From Pelodera strongyloides (taxonomy: Eukaryota > Nematoda > Chromadorea > Rhabditida > Rhabditidae), in the NCBI GenBank assembly GCA_036852015.1, contig JAANDG010000005.1, positions 124,001 through 188,000 on the forward strand: a stretch of DNA of 64,000 nt, in the 5' to 3' direction. Shown one piece after another: positions 24,101 through 44,523 of the stretch (positions are counted from its first letter, which is position 1; each line of letters begins with the position of its first letter). The position numbers and the translations under genes were made by a program. Under the pieces are notes generated by a model. That model made no database searches, had not been told where the DNA came from, and was given only the letters and a program-made list of their open reading frames with translations.

Positions 24101-27100
24101 ACAATAACCAGACAATGAACAAAATATCAAAACAAGGATAGCACCGATATTCTCTCTCTCATGAAACGAATGCTACGAAGCAGTATATAAAAATGGTAAT
24201 CTAGTTCGCAATGCATGTGTAGAATAAACCCAGGGACTGCTAGTAGCTCCTAGGACTCCCTGGGTCTATTCAACACATGCACTGCCCGATAGTACAAATC
24301 AACAAGTATTTAAATCACCAAGCACCAAAGACAAATCTGAATCACAAACCTGCCCAGATAGCTGATTAACCGAGCAACAGGTGATCTCCTTGGATGGAGT
24401 GTCTGGCATCCATATAACAGGTTCACCACCGGAAGCCGGAACAATACGGACTGAGCTTGGAGTCACCTAAAATGCACGGGCACAAATTACACATCAGAGG
24501 CCATATTCACTACACCGATTGCCTCGGGGAAACATTCCCTGGGAACAGAAAAACATTCGAATTACCCGAGATACATAAAGAACCCATGGGGAATTGAGTG
24601 GTGATGTGGTGAATATGGACTCAGGATCAGTTAATGCAAATTATAAAAACTACAACTACACTGAGAACGGACTGAGTGTAACCAGTTCACCTAAATGTTT
24701 CCATGTATACCACTACAAGTGTAAGAATTGCAGTATTGTCAAATGGCTAAATAAAATGGAAAGTTGAGCAGATTGAAACCAAACATGAATAACTGTGTAT
24801 TCACATATCAAAACAAAGAATTAACATACTTGCAATAAACATCCAACAGACAAGCATCCCGCAAAAAGTGTGCGTTCGCCAGCTTCCAACCCTGAACAGA
24901 GAAATTTCTAGTACTTTTTAATTACCCAAGTTTGAGGTATTTATTCCCTTGTCCTGAAGATGCGGAAAGGTGAAACAAAAGTTGACATAAAGATTTGGTT
25001 TACATCTGTCCAACCTGTCTTACCGTAATAAGCTCGAAGATTCTACCCATAGCATAAAACACCCCGCCAAATGAGGACGATCACCTCCCGAACAGTAATG
25101 TATTGCATGAATTAGTCTAAATCACCTCCCCAAAATTTTGAGATGCGGACCTAATTTCTACCTTTCTATTCTAGTACTTTGCTCGCTCAGATTCTTATAT
25201 TTGGTTTGAATACTTGTGCAAACCAATAAAAAGAACATCATCAAAGTTTACTTTAAATCGAAACGGTGTGTCATGTTAATTCATGGCTCACTTACCTCTT
25301 CATTCTAAATCCTTAGTTCAAAATTTTCCCTTGTATATTCCATATTCCATACAGTTACTTTTCCTATATAGTAAGACATTGTTACTTTTTCTATTACATG
25401 TAAACAAATATAAACATACCATTCATTGCATACTCCTCCAAGTCTTCCCCACTAATCTTGAGTATATGGGTTCTATCAGCCAGAGATAACACGAGGAAAT
25501 CGTCCGAATCGCCGCACGTTCGAAGAGGAAACATTCCTTTCACACCTGAAATGGGAACGGATAAACTGTCGCAAACTTTGAACAGCTCACAATACTCAAA
25601 CTGTCTAATTAGTTACTTAAATACGGCAATGACAATTATGTGCTTTTCCCAGATAAGCATAATGTTTCGCACAAACACACAAAAGCTAATGGACTTCAGC
25701 TAAATACTGCTGCTAGGATGCCAGCCAGAGCCAGGTATACACACTGATTGTGAGAACAAAAAAAATATACGAAAACCAAGACACTGAAAGAAAACAAACC
25801 GTGTAAGTCCACACTGGCTAGTTCCTCAATACCAATACCATTGCGTATAACGCGGAGAGATCCGTCCTAAAACGTCAGTACAAATACCGATAGACATGAC
25901 GCGATCAAACGTTTAAAAACTCGCCCCAAAAGTATTAAAGGCAACTGATAAGTAACGATGCTAAGCGACCCTTCCCTGGCAAGAACCTAAACCTAAATAC
26001 ATCCCCGAATAAAGACTTCATAATGCTTACCTTATAAGCTCCTGAGCAGGTGACGAGCTGAGTTTGGCCATTTTCGTAGTCAATTAGCACCATATCTCTA
26101 ATGGGAGCCAGGTTTACATAGCTCTCCAACACGCTTACAAATGACCCACTTTCATCCGGTTCTGAAATATAATATGAAGTTTTTTTTAGCGTCAAGATGT
26201 TCATCACATTTCCTCGCCTCGCGGACCTGTCACTTTTGTACTCAAACCAAAGCTTCTATTCAAATATACAAAGTTATAAACTGGCACTGGATATGTGAAC
26301 GCACACCCTAAGCTACGCACATAACTCGGTGAAGATATTATACTTAAAATAAAATAAAAATTAGAAACGCACACCACGTACAGTATCAATTAAAGCAAGG
26401 GGGCGCGCCACGTGCCGCTGGTACAAGGCCAACCAGAAACAAAAAGATTGTAAATATGCGAACAGACGAAACAGAACCAAACAATCGAACAAAGCAACGC
26501 TTCCAAAAATACCTGTGCTCAAGCGGACTAGCTGTGAATCGCCAAAACGGGACCCGACAAACACACATCCGTTGTCAAGGTACACGAGACATTCAGGGAT
26601 AGACGATCTGCCCAAACGTTCCACCTTGAGCACAAAACACAATTATTATTATTATTATTACTTAATTATGGCTGTGTCTTTTCATACAGCGCTGTTACAT
26701 TTTCATTTTCATACACTGTTCATACATGTTACATTTTCAATTTCCATACATGGTCCTTTGTTCACGCATTAATAATTTGGTAACATACTACATTTATGTA
26801 CATCTCATAGTTTACCTTCTCACAGACAGTCATATCTGGCTTATCAGATTTATCGAACAAATACAGTTCACATATTTACACTTATCAATCCTTTAACAGT
26901 CAGATATAAAGTATAAAACTTAACAACCATATCGTCAAACATACCCTCATATCCTTAACTGTGGAGGTGAGCGGATCTGTGTCCAAAAGAAGAAGCACCA
27001 GTTCACCGGACAGACCACCAAGCAAGAATCGCTGACCGTCACTGAAAACGAACATATCCCAACTAAATCATTAAACTCAACTTAACACGCTTATCGTTAA

Positions 27101-30096
27101 CTTTAAAGTGTTGTGTCATTCACATTGGCGCCCGCAGTACGCACCAAATGAAGTACTGACGGCTACATGCCGTAAAAGACGCTATGGAGCTTTTTTTTAA
27201 CCTAGCGACACCAAAAAAACGACGAAAGAAGGCCATAACAATAACTAACGGATCGATCGGACAGTAGCACTGCAACTGCGAATTGTTTGCTTTCGGCGGC
27301 GAGATTGTTATGCCGGAATTGTCCTTTCTGAAATAACACTTGTTTCATGTACTTGATTGATGTTGCATCTGATTGATTGTATGTGTGAACAAAGTAGTGA
27401 TATTTTATATTTTTAAATACCTACGAGAGTTACTAATACACAAATATAAAAAAGGTTGGTTATCAAGTTATCATTTGGTGGTGCAGCAAGTAAAGGTATC
27501 CACGTGCATTTCTAACACTTACAAATATGAATATCATCATCTTCTGCTCTATGCCCCAACAAAAAGTCCTCACCTATTGTACATGATCGAATCCTGTCCA
27601 ATAATGATCACTCCTCCATAAGGTTCGGGTACGGGTATAATCATACGAGCCTGAAAAATACTACGTAGCACACTGCACACTCATCAACATAGGGATAGAG
27701 ACAAGTCAACGGCAAACAAGCCAATAAACGTATATCAGAGAAATGAAATCAAGGACAAAACAAGACGCAAACAAGGCAAGAATGACCATAAAACCGAGGA
27801 AAAAGCACTTCTACATAAACAATTAAACTTCCTCACCTCACTCTCAATACCCTCATGTTGCCCAATTGTTTTCATCTCCTTTTCAGCTAAATTCAATTCA
27901 ACGGTCTTCAGATGTCGGCCCTGACCATCCTGATAAATGTAGGACAGCAGGATCTCTTCACCTGTAATTGATAGTTATTGTAATGCAGTATAAATGTTTC
28001 CTGTTCTTATTGCTGCCTCATTGGAGTTCACAGCGAAAACGAAAACTACCGTTATATTAGAATAAAGGTTAACAAAGACAAACACAGTTGTAACTTGGCA
28101 GATAATATAACGATTGAAAAACTAAATAGTGAGAACGCAAACCTGCATTCTTCAAGAACTGCACGTCGATCACGCTGACGTTTTCAAAGCGAACATTGAA
28201 TGCCTAAAGTTCCGAGATTTAAAGCGAAATACTGGCCGGTTGTTGAAACACATCGAGTACACCAGCATTCTTATGCTGCTTATGCAAATGAACATAAATT
28301 AGAACAAAAAATCGAGCAACTTAGCATAAATACGTAAGAATTTAGCTGTCCACGATGTTCAAAAACCGGCCGGTGTTTCGCTTTAAGTAGACTATATGTG
28401 ACGAAGAAAGAGCCAGCTCACATAATCCGACACAACCATATGCTTACCGAGTATAGAATTCAAGAATTTTGTTCATATTAAAATACACAGTGAAAAAGGA
28501 ATGATACATTCGGTGGAAACAATAACTTGAGACTATTTTTCTTTACGGGGTTCTTTCTTTCGAAGAAGGTGTTAAATTAGGTTCTTTCTTAACCCGGGAA
28601 ACCCCCATTAATTTTAATAATAAAACAGAAAAAAAGAACAAACCCGCAATTCCGCACCATCGTCCCATTCAACAATTTTCAGAATGCCATCATAGATACG
28701 GAACGCAATCAGCTGAAAGTGAAAGTCACATAATAATGTAATATTAGAGAAGCCACGGCAAAGACATATGCACAGTACGATCGTACGATGTGAAGGGATT
28801 CAGGAAGACAAAAAGTTAATAAACTTTCTCCCTCCCTACCAACCAGGGGTACCGAACCACCTCCGGATTGGCTTTGACCACCTCCGGAAGCGATTCTAAA
28901 TTTATATATTTGGGCGAAACATGCTGTTTTATGAAAGTGGTCTATCACTAAGCTAAGCACACCACCTCCATTTACGCACGGAAATTATACCCTGCTACCA
29001 ACCACAATTATTACATCGCCTGGATGTTCGATGAATAGATAATGATAAGCACTAACCCCAGAATGGTGCACACAACAAATGAGCCCGGTTTCCGCCGGCC
29101 TTCCCACTTTATCCGCAATGTGACCTGCAGCCCGTGTAGCCTAAATGAGGATTTAATCTTTAAAGAACCTCACAAACAAATAAAAAGCTACCAAACCCTT
29201 ATTTTCCAGGGAAGAAACGCATCTCCGAAATAAACACACACTAACAATAACGATATCAACTGAATGTAACATACAGCTACTGAAACATTATAAAAAGAAC
29301 ACCAACCAGTTTTCCATCTTTCCAAGCCAACACGGCCATGTCGTACTTTTCCGTGACTACGACGATACTATCGCGTGCCTAAAATAAAATTTACATATTT
29401 TCCATGAATTCAACTCGGAGTTTTTTATTGCGTGAAATGATAAACATCAGGCGACTGCTTAAAATAAAACGTTGACTGTATATATTAAACACTTCATTAT
29501 GAAAAGAACAAAAGCTAAATAATACAGTTGGCTAGTCGAAAATGTTCAAAGAAAGTTTGACCCAACTACCCAACAAGATCTTGTTGAATGTGATCGTACA
29601 ACCCAACCATGAACTTTGAATTTTTTTTGAAAGAACTAATGACATGTCTAAAACACGCACCTCTCCACGTACTCGCATCAGTTGTACTTCGCTGATTTTC
29701 CCGAAAATGGCAACCTCTTGGATAGCTCGCAGACCATCCGTTGTCACGAGGTGAATTTCGAGACGGTTAACACGGGCGATAATTAGGTTCAAATCATCGT
29801 CATCTAAAAACACGACCTTCTCATAATGCAAACCGAAGACTATGAAGAGAAGATATGAAAATACATCTACGCATGCATACTATGTAACCGACAATAATTC
29901 AAGAAAACCCAGTCTTCAATTGAAATAAAAACTGCTCCACTCAGCTCATGCGAACCCTCATTATTTCTGAACCGATAATTATATGTATTACACTACAAAC
30001 TACAAATAGTTAATTAAATAAACCTGTAAAATTTCCAACAAGTGCGTGTGAAACAACCGTCGGTTTCTTCGCCGTAACAACATAATTGGTCGCCAT
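18122..30096 (-). CDS. DDB1: DNA damage-binding protein 1 (CUL4 adaptor)
   Basis: DDB1 links CUL4-RBX1 ubiquitin ligases to substrate receptors and, with DDB2, recognises UV damage. I recognise about 30 exons. Exon 1 (30024-30096) encodes [20 protein letters not shown]; exon 2 (29661-29839) has [20 protein letters not shown]. Propeller segments follow in order: KVGRPAETG (about 29090), [15 protein letters not shown] (27630), [20 protein letters not shown] (26580), [13 protein letters not shown] (26050), [13 protein letters not shown] (22990), [18 protein letters not shown] (21720), [20 protein letters not shown] (21080), [19 protein letters not shown] (20450), [12 protein letters not shown] (19940) and [20 protein letters not shown] (19170). 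The C-terminal helices include [17 protein letters not shown] (18650) and end [13 protein letters not shown]. These cover all three beta-propellers. I did not phase-check every junction. Several introns hold MITEs. Confidence 0.96.
18378..18531. repeat. Dispersed repeat, copy 2
   Basis: Matches the 4103 copy over almost its full length, with a small internal insertion, in the last part of DDB1. Confidence 0.7.
20166..20336. mobile_element. Near-perfect hairpin element with TTAA flanks
   Basis: Two arms of about 75 bp are almost exact inverted copies around a short centre (TGCCGTGG). Ends read AGCGAAATGCC with TTAA on both sides. The interior (TTTGCATATGATAAGCAAAT) resembles the AAGCYGTATTG family instead. 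It lies in a DDB1 intron. Confidence 0.88.
21428..21554. mobile_element. GAGGCC-ended MITE copy
   Basis: Ends GAGGCCATATTCACCAC and GAATATGGCCTC with internal CCACGGGGAA palindromes, in a DDB1 intron. Confidence 0.78.
23353..23368. repeat. Run of 16 G
   Basis: A homopolymer in a DDB1 intron; its length may be unreliable in assembly. Confidence 0.9.
23634..23762. repeat. Dispersed repeat with CTCCGGATTGGCTTTGACCA core, copy 1
   Basis: Shares the core and a GGGTGAAAC / GGAAATTATA pattern with a second copy at 28855-28995; both are in DDB1 introns. Confidence 0.65.
24208..24288. mobile_element. Short inverted-repeat element
   Basis: GCATGTGTAGAATAAACCCA and its near inverse flank a short centre, in a DDB1 intron. 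No family partner was seen in the window. Confidence 0.55.
24497..24622. mobile_element. GAGGCC-ended MITE copy
   Basis: Ends GAGGCCATATTCACTAC and GTGGTGAATATGGACTC, in a DDB1 intron. Confidence 0.76.
28219..28386. mobile_element. TTAA-flanked MITE, AGCGAAAT family
   Basis: The 168-bp copy lies in a DDB1 intron with TTAA at each end and the family's GGCCGGTTxTTGAAAC inner motif on both arms. Confidence 0.85.
28855..28995. repeat. Dispersed repeat with CTCCGGATTGGCTTTGACCA core, copy 2
   Basis: Partner of the 23634 repeat, same orientation. Confidence 0.65.
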
Positions 30097-30125
30097 CTCG
30101 GCGACCAAATAATACCTAGAACGGA
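30094..30125 (-). promoter_or_regulatory. DDB1: Splice acceptor upstream of DDB1 start
   Basis: The minus strand reads GTTCTAG, 19 nt, then the ATG at 30096. This is the longest of the five leader remnants and the pyrimidine tract is the weakest. Confidence 0.45.
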
Positions 30126-30268
30126 AATGAAATTAGTTAACAAAAACTTTCCGTTTACAACAACAAAGTATAAAAAAGCGAATAAAAAAGCACGAAAATA
30201 TAAATAAATACAACGCGTCCAAACGCTCATATAGTGCAAAGAATGTACATGTTTTCTCTTTCGCAAGT

Positions 30269-30276
30269 TTATTTTT
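30269..30276 (-). terminator. MRPS28: Candidate polyadenylation signal of MRPS28
   Basis: The minus strand has AATAAA about 260 nt past the MRPS28 stop and about 150 nt before the acceptor upstream of DDB1, a spacing close to that of operon genes in trans-splicing animals. Confidence 0.35.
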
Positions 30277-30531
30277 GACTACGAAAAACTAGGAACAACA
30301 GAAAACAACAATGCTAGAAAAGAGTCTAACTATCCTAATCGAAATAAACGGCCGTTAAGATATAGCACAAGTCTCGGGTCAAGGCGGAGGCTTGAGGCTT
30401 GAGGCAATAACTCATATATAGTAATACCGTAGAATTCATATTTGGTAATATCTCCGCCTACTCAAGTCCCTCAAGAACAGGTTTCCCAAGATTCCCATAA
30501 TTTACAATTAGTCAATAATAACAATACACAA

Positions 30532-32179
30532 TTATTCATTCGCCACTCGGGCATTATCAGGAGACTCCGACTCTGATGTTTTCTGCGTTTCAGTAGATTT
30601 CTTGCTGTGTGGTCGTGATTGGCGTCCTCGCAATAAACGGAGCTAAATTTTTAAATATAGAATTTCAATGCTATTTAGCTATTTTCCACATATATTCATA
30701 AGAGAAACAGGTTCACTGGCAAAATCAAACTACCAACCAATGTAGCATCCGCCTCAAGGAGCGTCAAATCCTTTTTCGAACCCAGAAAACGTTCACTCAA
30801 TTCGTAGTCGTGTAGCCTAAAAACAACAAACAAATTACTTCCCGATGCGAAACGAAAATGCACATCCCATTTACAGTATCTCATAGAATAAAACTAAATA
30901 AAAACATGGGAGTAAGAGGACCACGGTGCTTCAATATACAGAATCGCCTTTTCTTTTCTCCACGTCCATGACGGAACCGACAGAAGCCAAAACAGTGGGC
31001 GGATCATACATCACAAACTGAGATGACCTTCTTGAACGACTGGCTGACATAAAAGGCGCGTTCGAGATGGGAAAAACGCTACTTTTCCGTGTATAGTATA
31101 GAGTGTGTAAAATGAGAGACGCAGACACACGTTTTTCCGTTTTCCGCCCACCTCGAACGCGCCTAAACGTTCATGCGCTCCACGGTAAAAGCAGAAAGCA
31201 CAAAACCCACCTCAACAAAACTTGTGATCCAACGGCATACTGTTCGGAATTCACCGCAGGCACCTTGCAAACGGTGTTCAATTTTAATCCAACATCGATG
31301 TAAACATCATCGCCAACTCTAAAGGCGTGAAAATCTTTCCAGAAGAAGCTAATATCATTTATGCAAAGCCGAGACATCAGGGTGAGATCGCTCAATCAAT
31401 CAGGTTGATTACTAATAACATACTAACGACTTATACAAGATTAATGATGAAATAATATAGCTGAATAAGAAACGGGTAAATACTAAAACACAGGGAGCTC
31501 ACATCACGCTCACACCTACCTTAAAAAGGCTACCATAACAACTAAAGCTTCAACAGTTGGCACATATGAACACAATTGTATCTGCTGAAATATATCGAAA
31601 AAGTTACCTATGTACAATGTTTCCAACAACGACTCGACCATTAATATCCCCAAGTTGCACCAATTTCGACTGTCTAAAAAGTAACTAGTGTCATTGGAGC
31701 TTGGAGCATATAAATCTGAAGAAAAAAAAAAGTAAATTAATTTATGTCATTAAATTAAAATTCGGTTACAAACTGCACTATCATGTCCAAACAATGTATA
31801 GCTTTTATCACTCTCCAGCCTCCTCGATCCCGGACGTCTACTCTACGAAACAAGTCATAAGTCATGCTCCATACATGTGTTGATCCACTCTTGAACAAAG
31901 AAGCATGTACTTGACGTGACGCGCAAATATTAAACTAGAAGCTCCATTCTAAGTACATACAGAATATCGACCATACCTCAACATTCCCGCAAAAGTGGTC
32001 GCTTTGGCTGTGGGTGATGTGGTGGCCACATTGTCCACAAAGTCATCAAGGTCAAAGACCACCTCAGAAGCCGCTGATTCTGTCGTGGTGGATGTGGCAC
32101 TTGTAGACGAGAATACTACTGGGACACATAACCGATTACACGACAATCTCATCGGAACCGCGATCCGTGCCAAGAACAT
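30532..32179 (-). CDS. MRPS28: Mitochondrial small ribosomal subunit protein bS1m (MRPS28)
   Basis: MRPS28 is a protein of the mitochondrial 28S ribosomal subunit related to bacterial S1. Five exons (31977-32179, 31608-31673, 31211-31318, 30738-30816, 30532-30642) total 567 nt, giving 188 aa, close to the human length of 187. The start MFLARIAVPMRLSCNRLC is Arg-rich and lacks acidic residues, as a mitochondrial import signal should. Family signatures follow: TTFAGMLR, GRVVVGNIVHRVGDDVYIDV, AVNSEQYAVGSQVLLRL and RFLGSKKDLTLLEADATL. Stop is TAA. The first Met is chosen because a splice acceptor sits one base upstream. It starts 696 nt after MCM2 and ends 436 nt before DDB1. Confidence 0.93.
31055..31163. 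mobile_element. Short GGCGCGTTCGAG-ended MITE
   Basis: A 109-bp element with inverted ends GGCGCGTTCGAGATGGG and the near complement, inside the MRPS28 intron between exons 3 and 4; AAA flanks both sides. Confidence 0.75.
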
Positions 32180-32190
32180 TCTGAAACGTT
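32177..32190 (-). promoter_or_regulatory. MRPS28: Splice acceptor just upstream of MRPS28 start
   Basis: The minus strand reads GTTTCAG, one A, then ATG at 32179. A 5' leader of one base is only plausible if a spliced leader or another leader exon is joined here. Confidence 0.65.
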
Positions 32191-32459
32191 GGTAAGCATT
32201 TAAGTACGGAACGGGCAGAAACACAGAAATAAACTACATTAAAACCATTTTCGACTGGAATTTTCACCTACGTGAAAATGAAACAAGGTATGAACATAAA
32301 AAGTGGAGAATTTTTTTTACGAAAATCAAAAATTTGGCAAACACCGAGGAGAAACTCTACTACAAACAACAAGGGGTCAATTGTACACATGCGTACATAC
32401 AGATATCAAGTTTGCCAACAACAAGAAAACCAAAATTCAAGCGAAAATACAACGTAATC

Positions 32460-32465
32460 TTTATT
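32460..32465 (-). terminator. MCM2: Candidate polyadenylation signal of MCM2
   Basis: The minus strand has AATAAA about 410 nt after the MCM2 stop and about 280 nt before the MRPS28 start. It is the nearest hexamer I noticed; use is not shown. Confidence 0.35.
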
Positions 32466-32874
32466 TCATTATCAAAATCAAAACCAGTACCAGCAAATTA
32501 CAAGTGAAAACAACGGATTGTAATATATGTGAGATCAAATAAATAAAAATTCGGATTCAATTATATTCAATAAACACCGGCAAAAGTACAAACAGATACA
32601 GTAAACATTTCGTGGTAAATGACGTAAAGTTGTGCAAATTTACAGTATGATCAAAGATTCAAAAAGGGATAGTACAGAAGTATTCATAATCAAAACTAAT
32701 ACAATTTAAAGTCGGCTGTAATGGATACATGCGATAGCAAACATGATATGTATTTGTTTTAGCATGAGAAAAAGATTCATTCCATCATTACCCAATTACG
32801 CAACAATAGCAAGGGCACATCTTCACAATACATGTAGTTTACAAACAAAGTTTTCACACAAAGTTATATTTCTC

Positions 32875-41121
<8,247 letters not shown>

Positions 41122-41124
<3 letters not shown>

Positions 41125-41140
41125 TGTTTATCTGAAATAT
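41122..41140 (-). promoter_or_regulatory. MCM2: Splice acceptor just upstream of MCM2 start
   Basis: On the minus strand a T-rich run ends in TTTCAG, followed by 7 nt and the ATG at 41124. No upstream coding exon fits it, so it is either a 5'-UTR intron acceptor or a trans-splice site for a spliced leader. Confidence 0.6.
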
Positions 41141-41302
41141 TAACGTAAAACATAATAATCATTGCCGCAACTGGAAGACCGCCAAAGAAAATGTTCATAG
41201 GATTGGAACGGTTTCTCTAGTGAGAAAGGGTAGAAGGACACATTTATGTGAATTTGGTAGTCACATCTCATACGATACCATAAACGAAGAAAATAAGATA
41301 AA

Positions 41303-41530
41303 GGGCGCGTTTAAGATGGGCGAAAGAAAGAAAAAAATAGGTTTTCGGCCGTTCAGGTTGGCCGAAAAGAAAACTTTTGAAAGACAATGCAAAAACAAGA
41401 GACGCAGACAAAACCCGAAAAAAATTACTGTATTTTTTCATTTTCCCTTAGTATTAAAAGTTTCTTTTCGGCCAACCTGAACGGCCGAAAACGCATTTTT
41501 TTCTTTCTTTCGCCCATCTTAAACGCGCCC
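41303..41530. mobile_element. GGGCGCG-ended MITE, inverted near-identical copy
   Basis: Same 228-bp length as the 9247 element and very similar along its whole length, but in the opposite orientation. Flanks read AAA on both sides. Confidence 0.85.
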
Positions 41531-41705
41531 AAAACAAAGTTTTTGGAAAAGATTTTGGAATTTTTGAAAAATGTTATGTTTTTATTGTTTAAATATTTAT
41601 ATCTCGCGCCAAATATTCGCGCAATCGCAACGCAAGACGCAGCTGGTAAAATACGGTAACCATACCAAATCACGCATCGCTCAAAAAACCACACCTAGCA
41701 ACTCA

Positions 41706-41975
41706 GGGCGCGTTCGGGATTGCGAAAAGAAAGAAAAGAAATCAAAAAAGTAGTTCGGGATGGCCGGTCGGAAATGTAAATCTTTTCCACAGTACACATA
41801 GCTCGTGGGCACAGAGGCATTCAAATTGTCTCCAAATAGTTCTGCATATCTAAATATAAGTGGTCTCTGTGCCCACGGGCTATATGTACTGTGGAAAAGA
41901 TTTACATTTCCGACCGGCCATCCCGAACTACTTTTTTGATTTCTTTTCTTTCTTTTCGCAATCCCGAACGCGCCC
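41706..41975. mobile_element. GGGCGCGTTCGGG-ended hairpin MITE
   Basis: Arms of about 110 bp are near-perfect inverted copies, covering GGGCGCGTTCGGGATTGCG and a TTTACATTTCCGACCGGCCA block. It lies 175 bp from the preceding element. Confidence 0.83.
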
Positions 41976-42611
41976 TTATATCGCGAGCTAACATAAAGAT
42001 ATCAAATTCTCACAAAATAAGAAATTTATATTCCCATGTCGACATGTTAACTGATAAATATATCACATTAAAATACTATTTTAATAAATTTATCGCCACC
42101 AACATTATTCTGAAAACTGTAAGTAGGACTATGATTCATAGCGCGGGTCGCGACATAAATAAAAGCCTATACGACGGTACACTGCAATGAGCAATAAAAT
42201 ATGAACTTTTCAGTTCCAAGCATCACAATTAGCTGTCCAATCTTCTTTATTACTAGTCTGTTCCTTATTCGAGTGCAGAGCTGTTCGCCTACATAAAGCC
42301 AAACCTCTAACTTATGAAATATCATGTGAACTTATAGATTTTAATGCGAGAAAAGTCACTTTCGTAGATAAATTTGAAAACATGCCCCGAAAGATCTACG
42401 TCCCCTTTCTTTTCTGAATTGGGAATTATTATCTTTAAACGTAGATATATATTATATTTATGTCAAATTATCCGTAGCACGTAGCACATCTATACAAAAA
42501 ACCATACCAACAGTAAAATTATGTGAAATTATCACAAACTTACAACCACATTCATCACAGTACTTATTACTTATGCTTATCTGTTCACATATTTAGGCTA
42601 CAAATATATTA

Positions 42612-42740
42612 TTAGTTGCACATACTATATAAAAAGTGTGGGTAAAAGGCCATTATTATTGTTATTTGGATATGCCACAATCTAAAAAATGTGTGAGTAC
42701 AGTACAAGGTCATAATCATAGTAATACGGATATGTGATAT
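42612..42740. repeat. Imperfect tandem duplication of about 60 bp
   Basis: Two diverged units each run GTGxGTA...AAGG then CAT...ATT...GGATATG, in the ITSN-MCM2 spacer. Confidence 0.5.
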
Positions 42741-42870
42741 GTCACACTCAACTGACTTATCAAAAAGATCAATTATATATAAAAATAAATACATGACAAA
42801 ATTAATGCTAGTATGCTAATTCTATAAAGAATATTTATATTTTTACGATACTATAAACTATAATGAACCT

Positions 42871-43036
42871 TTATGGGGTTTCCAAGTATGCGGGCAAATT
42901 TACCGTGTTTTACGACTTCGCGAGACCCATGTATTAATTTCTCATGTCAAATATTCAATTCAGGGAAAATACGGTAAATTTGTCTATACTCGGAAGGGAA
43001 CGCATAGTTATTTTTGGCATACATGGAAACCCCATT
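42871..43036. mobile_element. AATGGGGTTT-ended MITE copy
   Basis: Inverted ends ATGGGGTTTCCAAGTATG and CATACATGGAAACCCCAT with inverted AAATTTACCGT motifs inside. Spacer between ITSN and MCM2. Confidence 0.7.
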
Positions 43037-43171
43037 ATATTTTTATTAGAATCTCACTGGGATAAACTTATACTAGAATGTCGTGATCAATCTGGTACAA
43101 TAACATACAACATACCGTAATACTTATATTTACAATTCACGATAAAGGAGTCACACGTCAAGGCCTGTAGT

Positions 43172-43347
43172 TTAAAGCCGTATTGTGCCTACTTTGATAA
43201 ATTTGCACAATTGATAGGAATATCCTATGTAGCCAAGTTAATTTGGCGGCGGAAGCTTCGGAAGGGCACCAACAAATTGCGTAGGACACATAGGAAATTC
43301 GTACCATACTCAAAATTCGTACCACAGTAGGTACAATACGGCTTTAA
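43172..43347. mobile_element. TTAA-flanked MITE, AAGCCGTATTG family
   Basis: Ends AAGCCGTATTGTGCCTAC and GTAGGTACAATACGGCTT with TTAA on both sides; it shares the CGGAAGCTTCGG centre with the 56618 copy. Confidence 0.83.
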
Positions 43348-43637
43348 GATCGCCCTAACTTCCTAACTTGATAACTGATTAGACGAAAACATTGGATAAG
43401 ACATAAGTTCATACGCTTTCGGTAGCTTTAGACTCCCATGCTATGACTAACGGAAAACCATAGGCTATGCTTTCATATTGTAGTTGGTATACACTGGACA
43501 GAACTGCCCTTACTCTTACAGATCGCTAGTTATTTGGACGACAAACTTGATGACAACTTCTTCACGATGACGACCAACTGACTTCGAACCTGAAAACAAT
43601 GAACCTTTTTTCGGTAGAACTGTATCTCATCAGGTTG

Positions 43638-43733
43638 TTTTGTTCTCCAAAACAGGGTGGCCTTTGTTCCCCAAAACAGCGTGGCCTTTGTTCCCCAAAA
43701 CAGCGCGGCCTTTGTTCCCCAAAACAGCGTGGC
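43638..43733. repeat. 24-bp minisatellite, about four copies
   Basis: Unit TTTGTTCCCCAAAACAGCGT plus GGCC, in the ITSN-MCM2 spacer. Confidence 0.85.
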
Positions 43734-44027
43734 AAGATAAATTTCAGTTGAACTAGATCTCATCACGCCTGATAAACACCAGCCGGTGTCGCTTTGGTCC
43801 AAGCATGAAACTCCACACTACAGTGAGAAACACTGCTGACCACTCATTAGGTGTAGGTGTTTTCTTATCGGTCCTTTGTGCTTCGTTCCTTCACTAATCA
43901 ACGATTCCAGTGCTACGGTCACTTCATCTATAATAAGTGTCTATTATAATCAAAAGCTCGCATCACCGCGACTGGCAATATTCACTTTATAAATGGCACA
44001 ATACTGTAAATGTACAGAATGTGAGGC

Positions 44028-44113
44028 GCCCGTCCGGCAAGCTTTCGGCACCAAATTTGCATAGTATACATAGGGTATGCGTAGCATACGCAAATTTCCC
44101 AAAGTAGGCACAA
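44028..44113. mobile_element. Fragment of an AAGCYGTATTG-family MITE
   Basis: Contains the family centre and one arm (AAATTTGCATAGTATACATA ... CCCAAAGTAGGCAC) but lacks clear ends. Confidence 0.6.
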
Positions 44114-44523
44114 AAATGTACCTCAATACAACAATCCGAAAAGTTGTTTAAAAACATACCAAATAACAAAACATCGGGTGAAAAGGTCCTTTTTGAGAAA
44201 AGACCGAGTCGGAAGAAACCATCTGTAGAAACAATTGGGAATTGAGTGATCACCTAAATAATAGCTGTGATGGGAGTACAATAAAATGCCCAATAAAATA
44301 CGATCAACTATAAAAACGTGTGATTCAAGGACGAAAAAATATAGGGAAGTTAATGCACTACAATACTTCAACCTCCACTGATATATTAGCGGTGTGACAT
44401 ACATTACACGACTGCTGCAGACAAATCTACGGTGATGCGTTCTCTCTAGCGTTGTTAATCAAATGTTTACAAAATGTGAACAACAACCGTTCCGGTACGC
44501 AATTCATAATTTTGTGTCCCTAG

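Larger units (their letters stand above)
41125..44523. other. Spacer between ITSN and MCM2
   Basis: This 3.4-kb stretch has no coding exon I can support. It holds two GGGCGCG-ended MITEs (41303-41530, 41706-41975), an AATGGGG-ended MITE (42871-43036), a TTAA element (43172-43347) and its fragment (44028-44113), an imperfect tandem repeat (about 42612-42740) and a 24-bp minisatellite (43638-43733). The region is otherwise AT-rich. It should include the ITSN 3' UTR and any promoter for MCM2. Confidence 0.7.

Noticed and set aside
43530..43802. Minus-strand open frame with repeated ATLFWGTK peptide
   Set aside because: It is the translation of the 24-bp minisatellite; no supporting exon structure.
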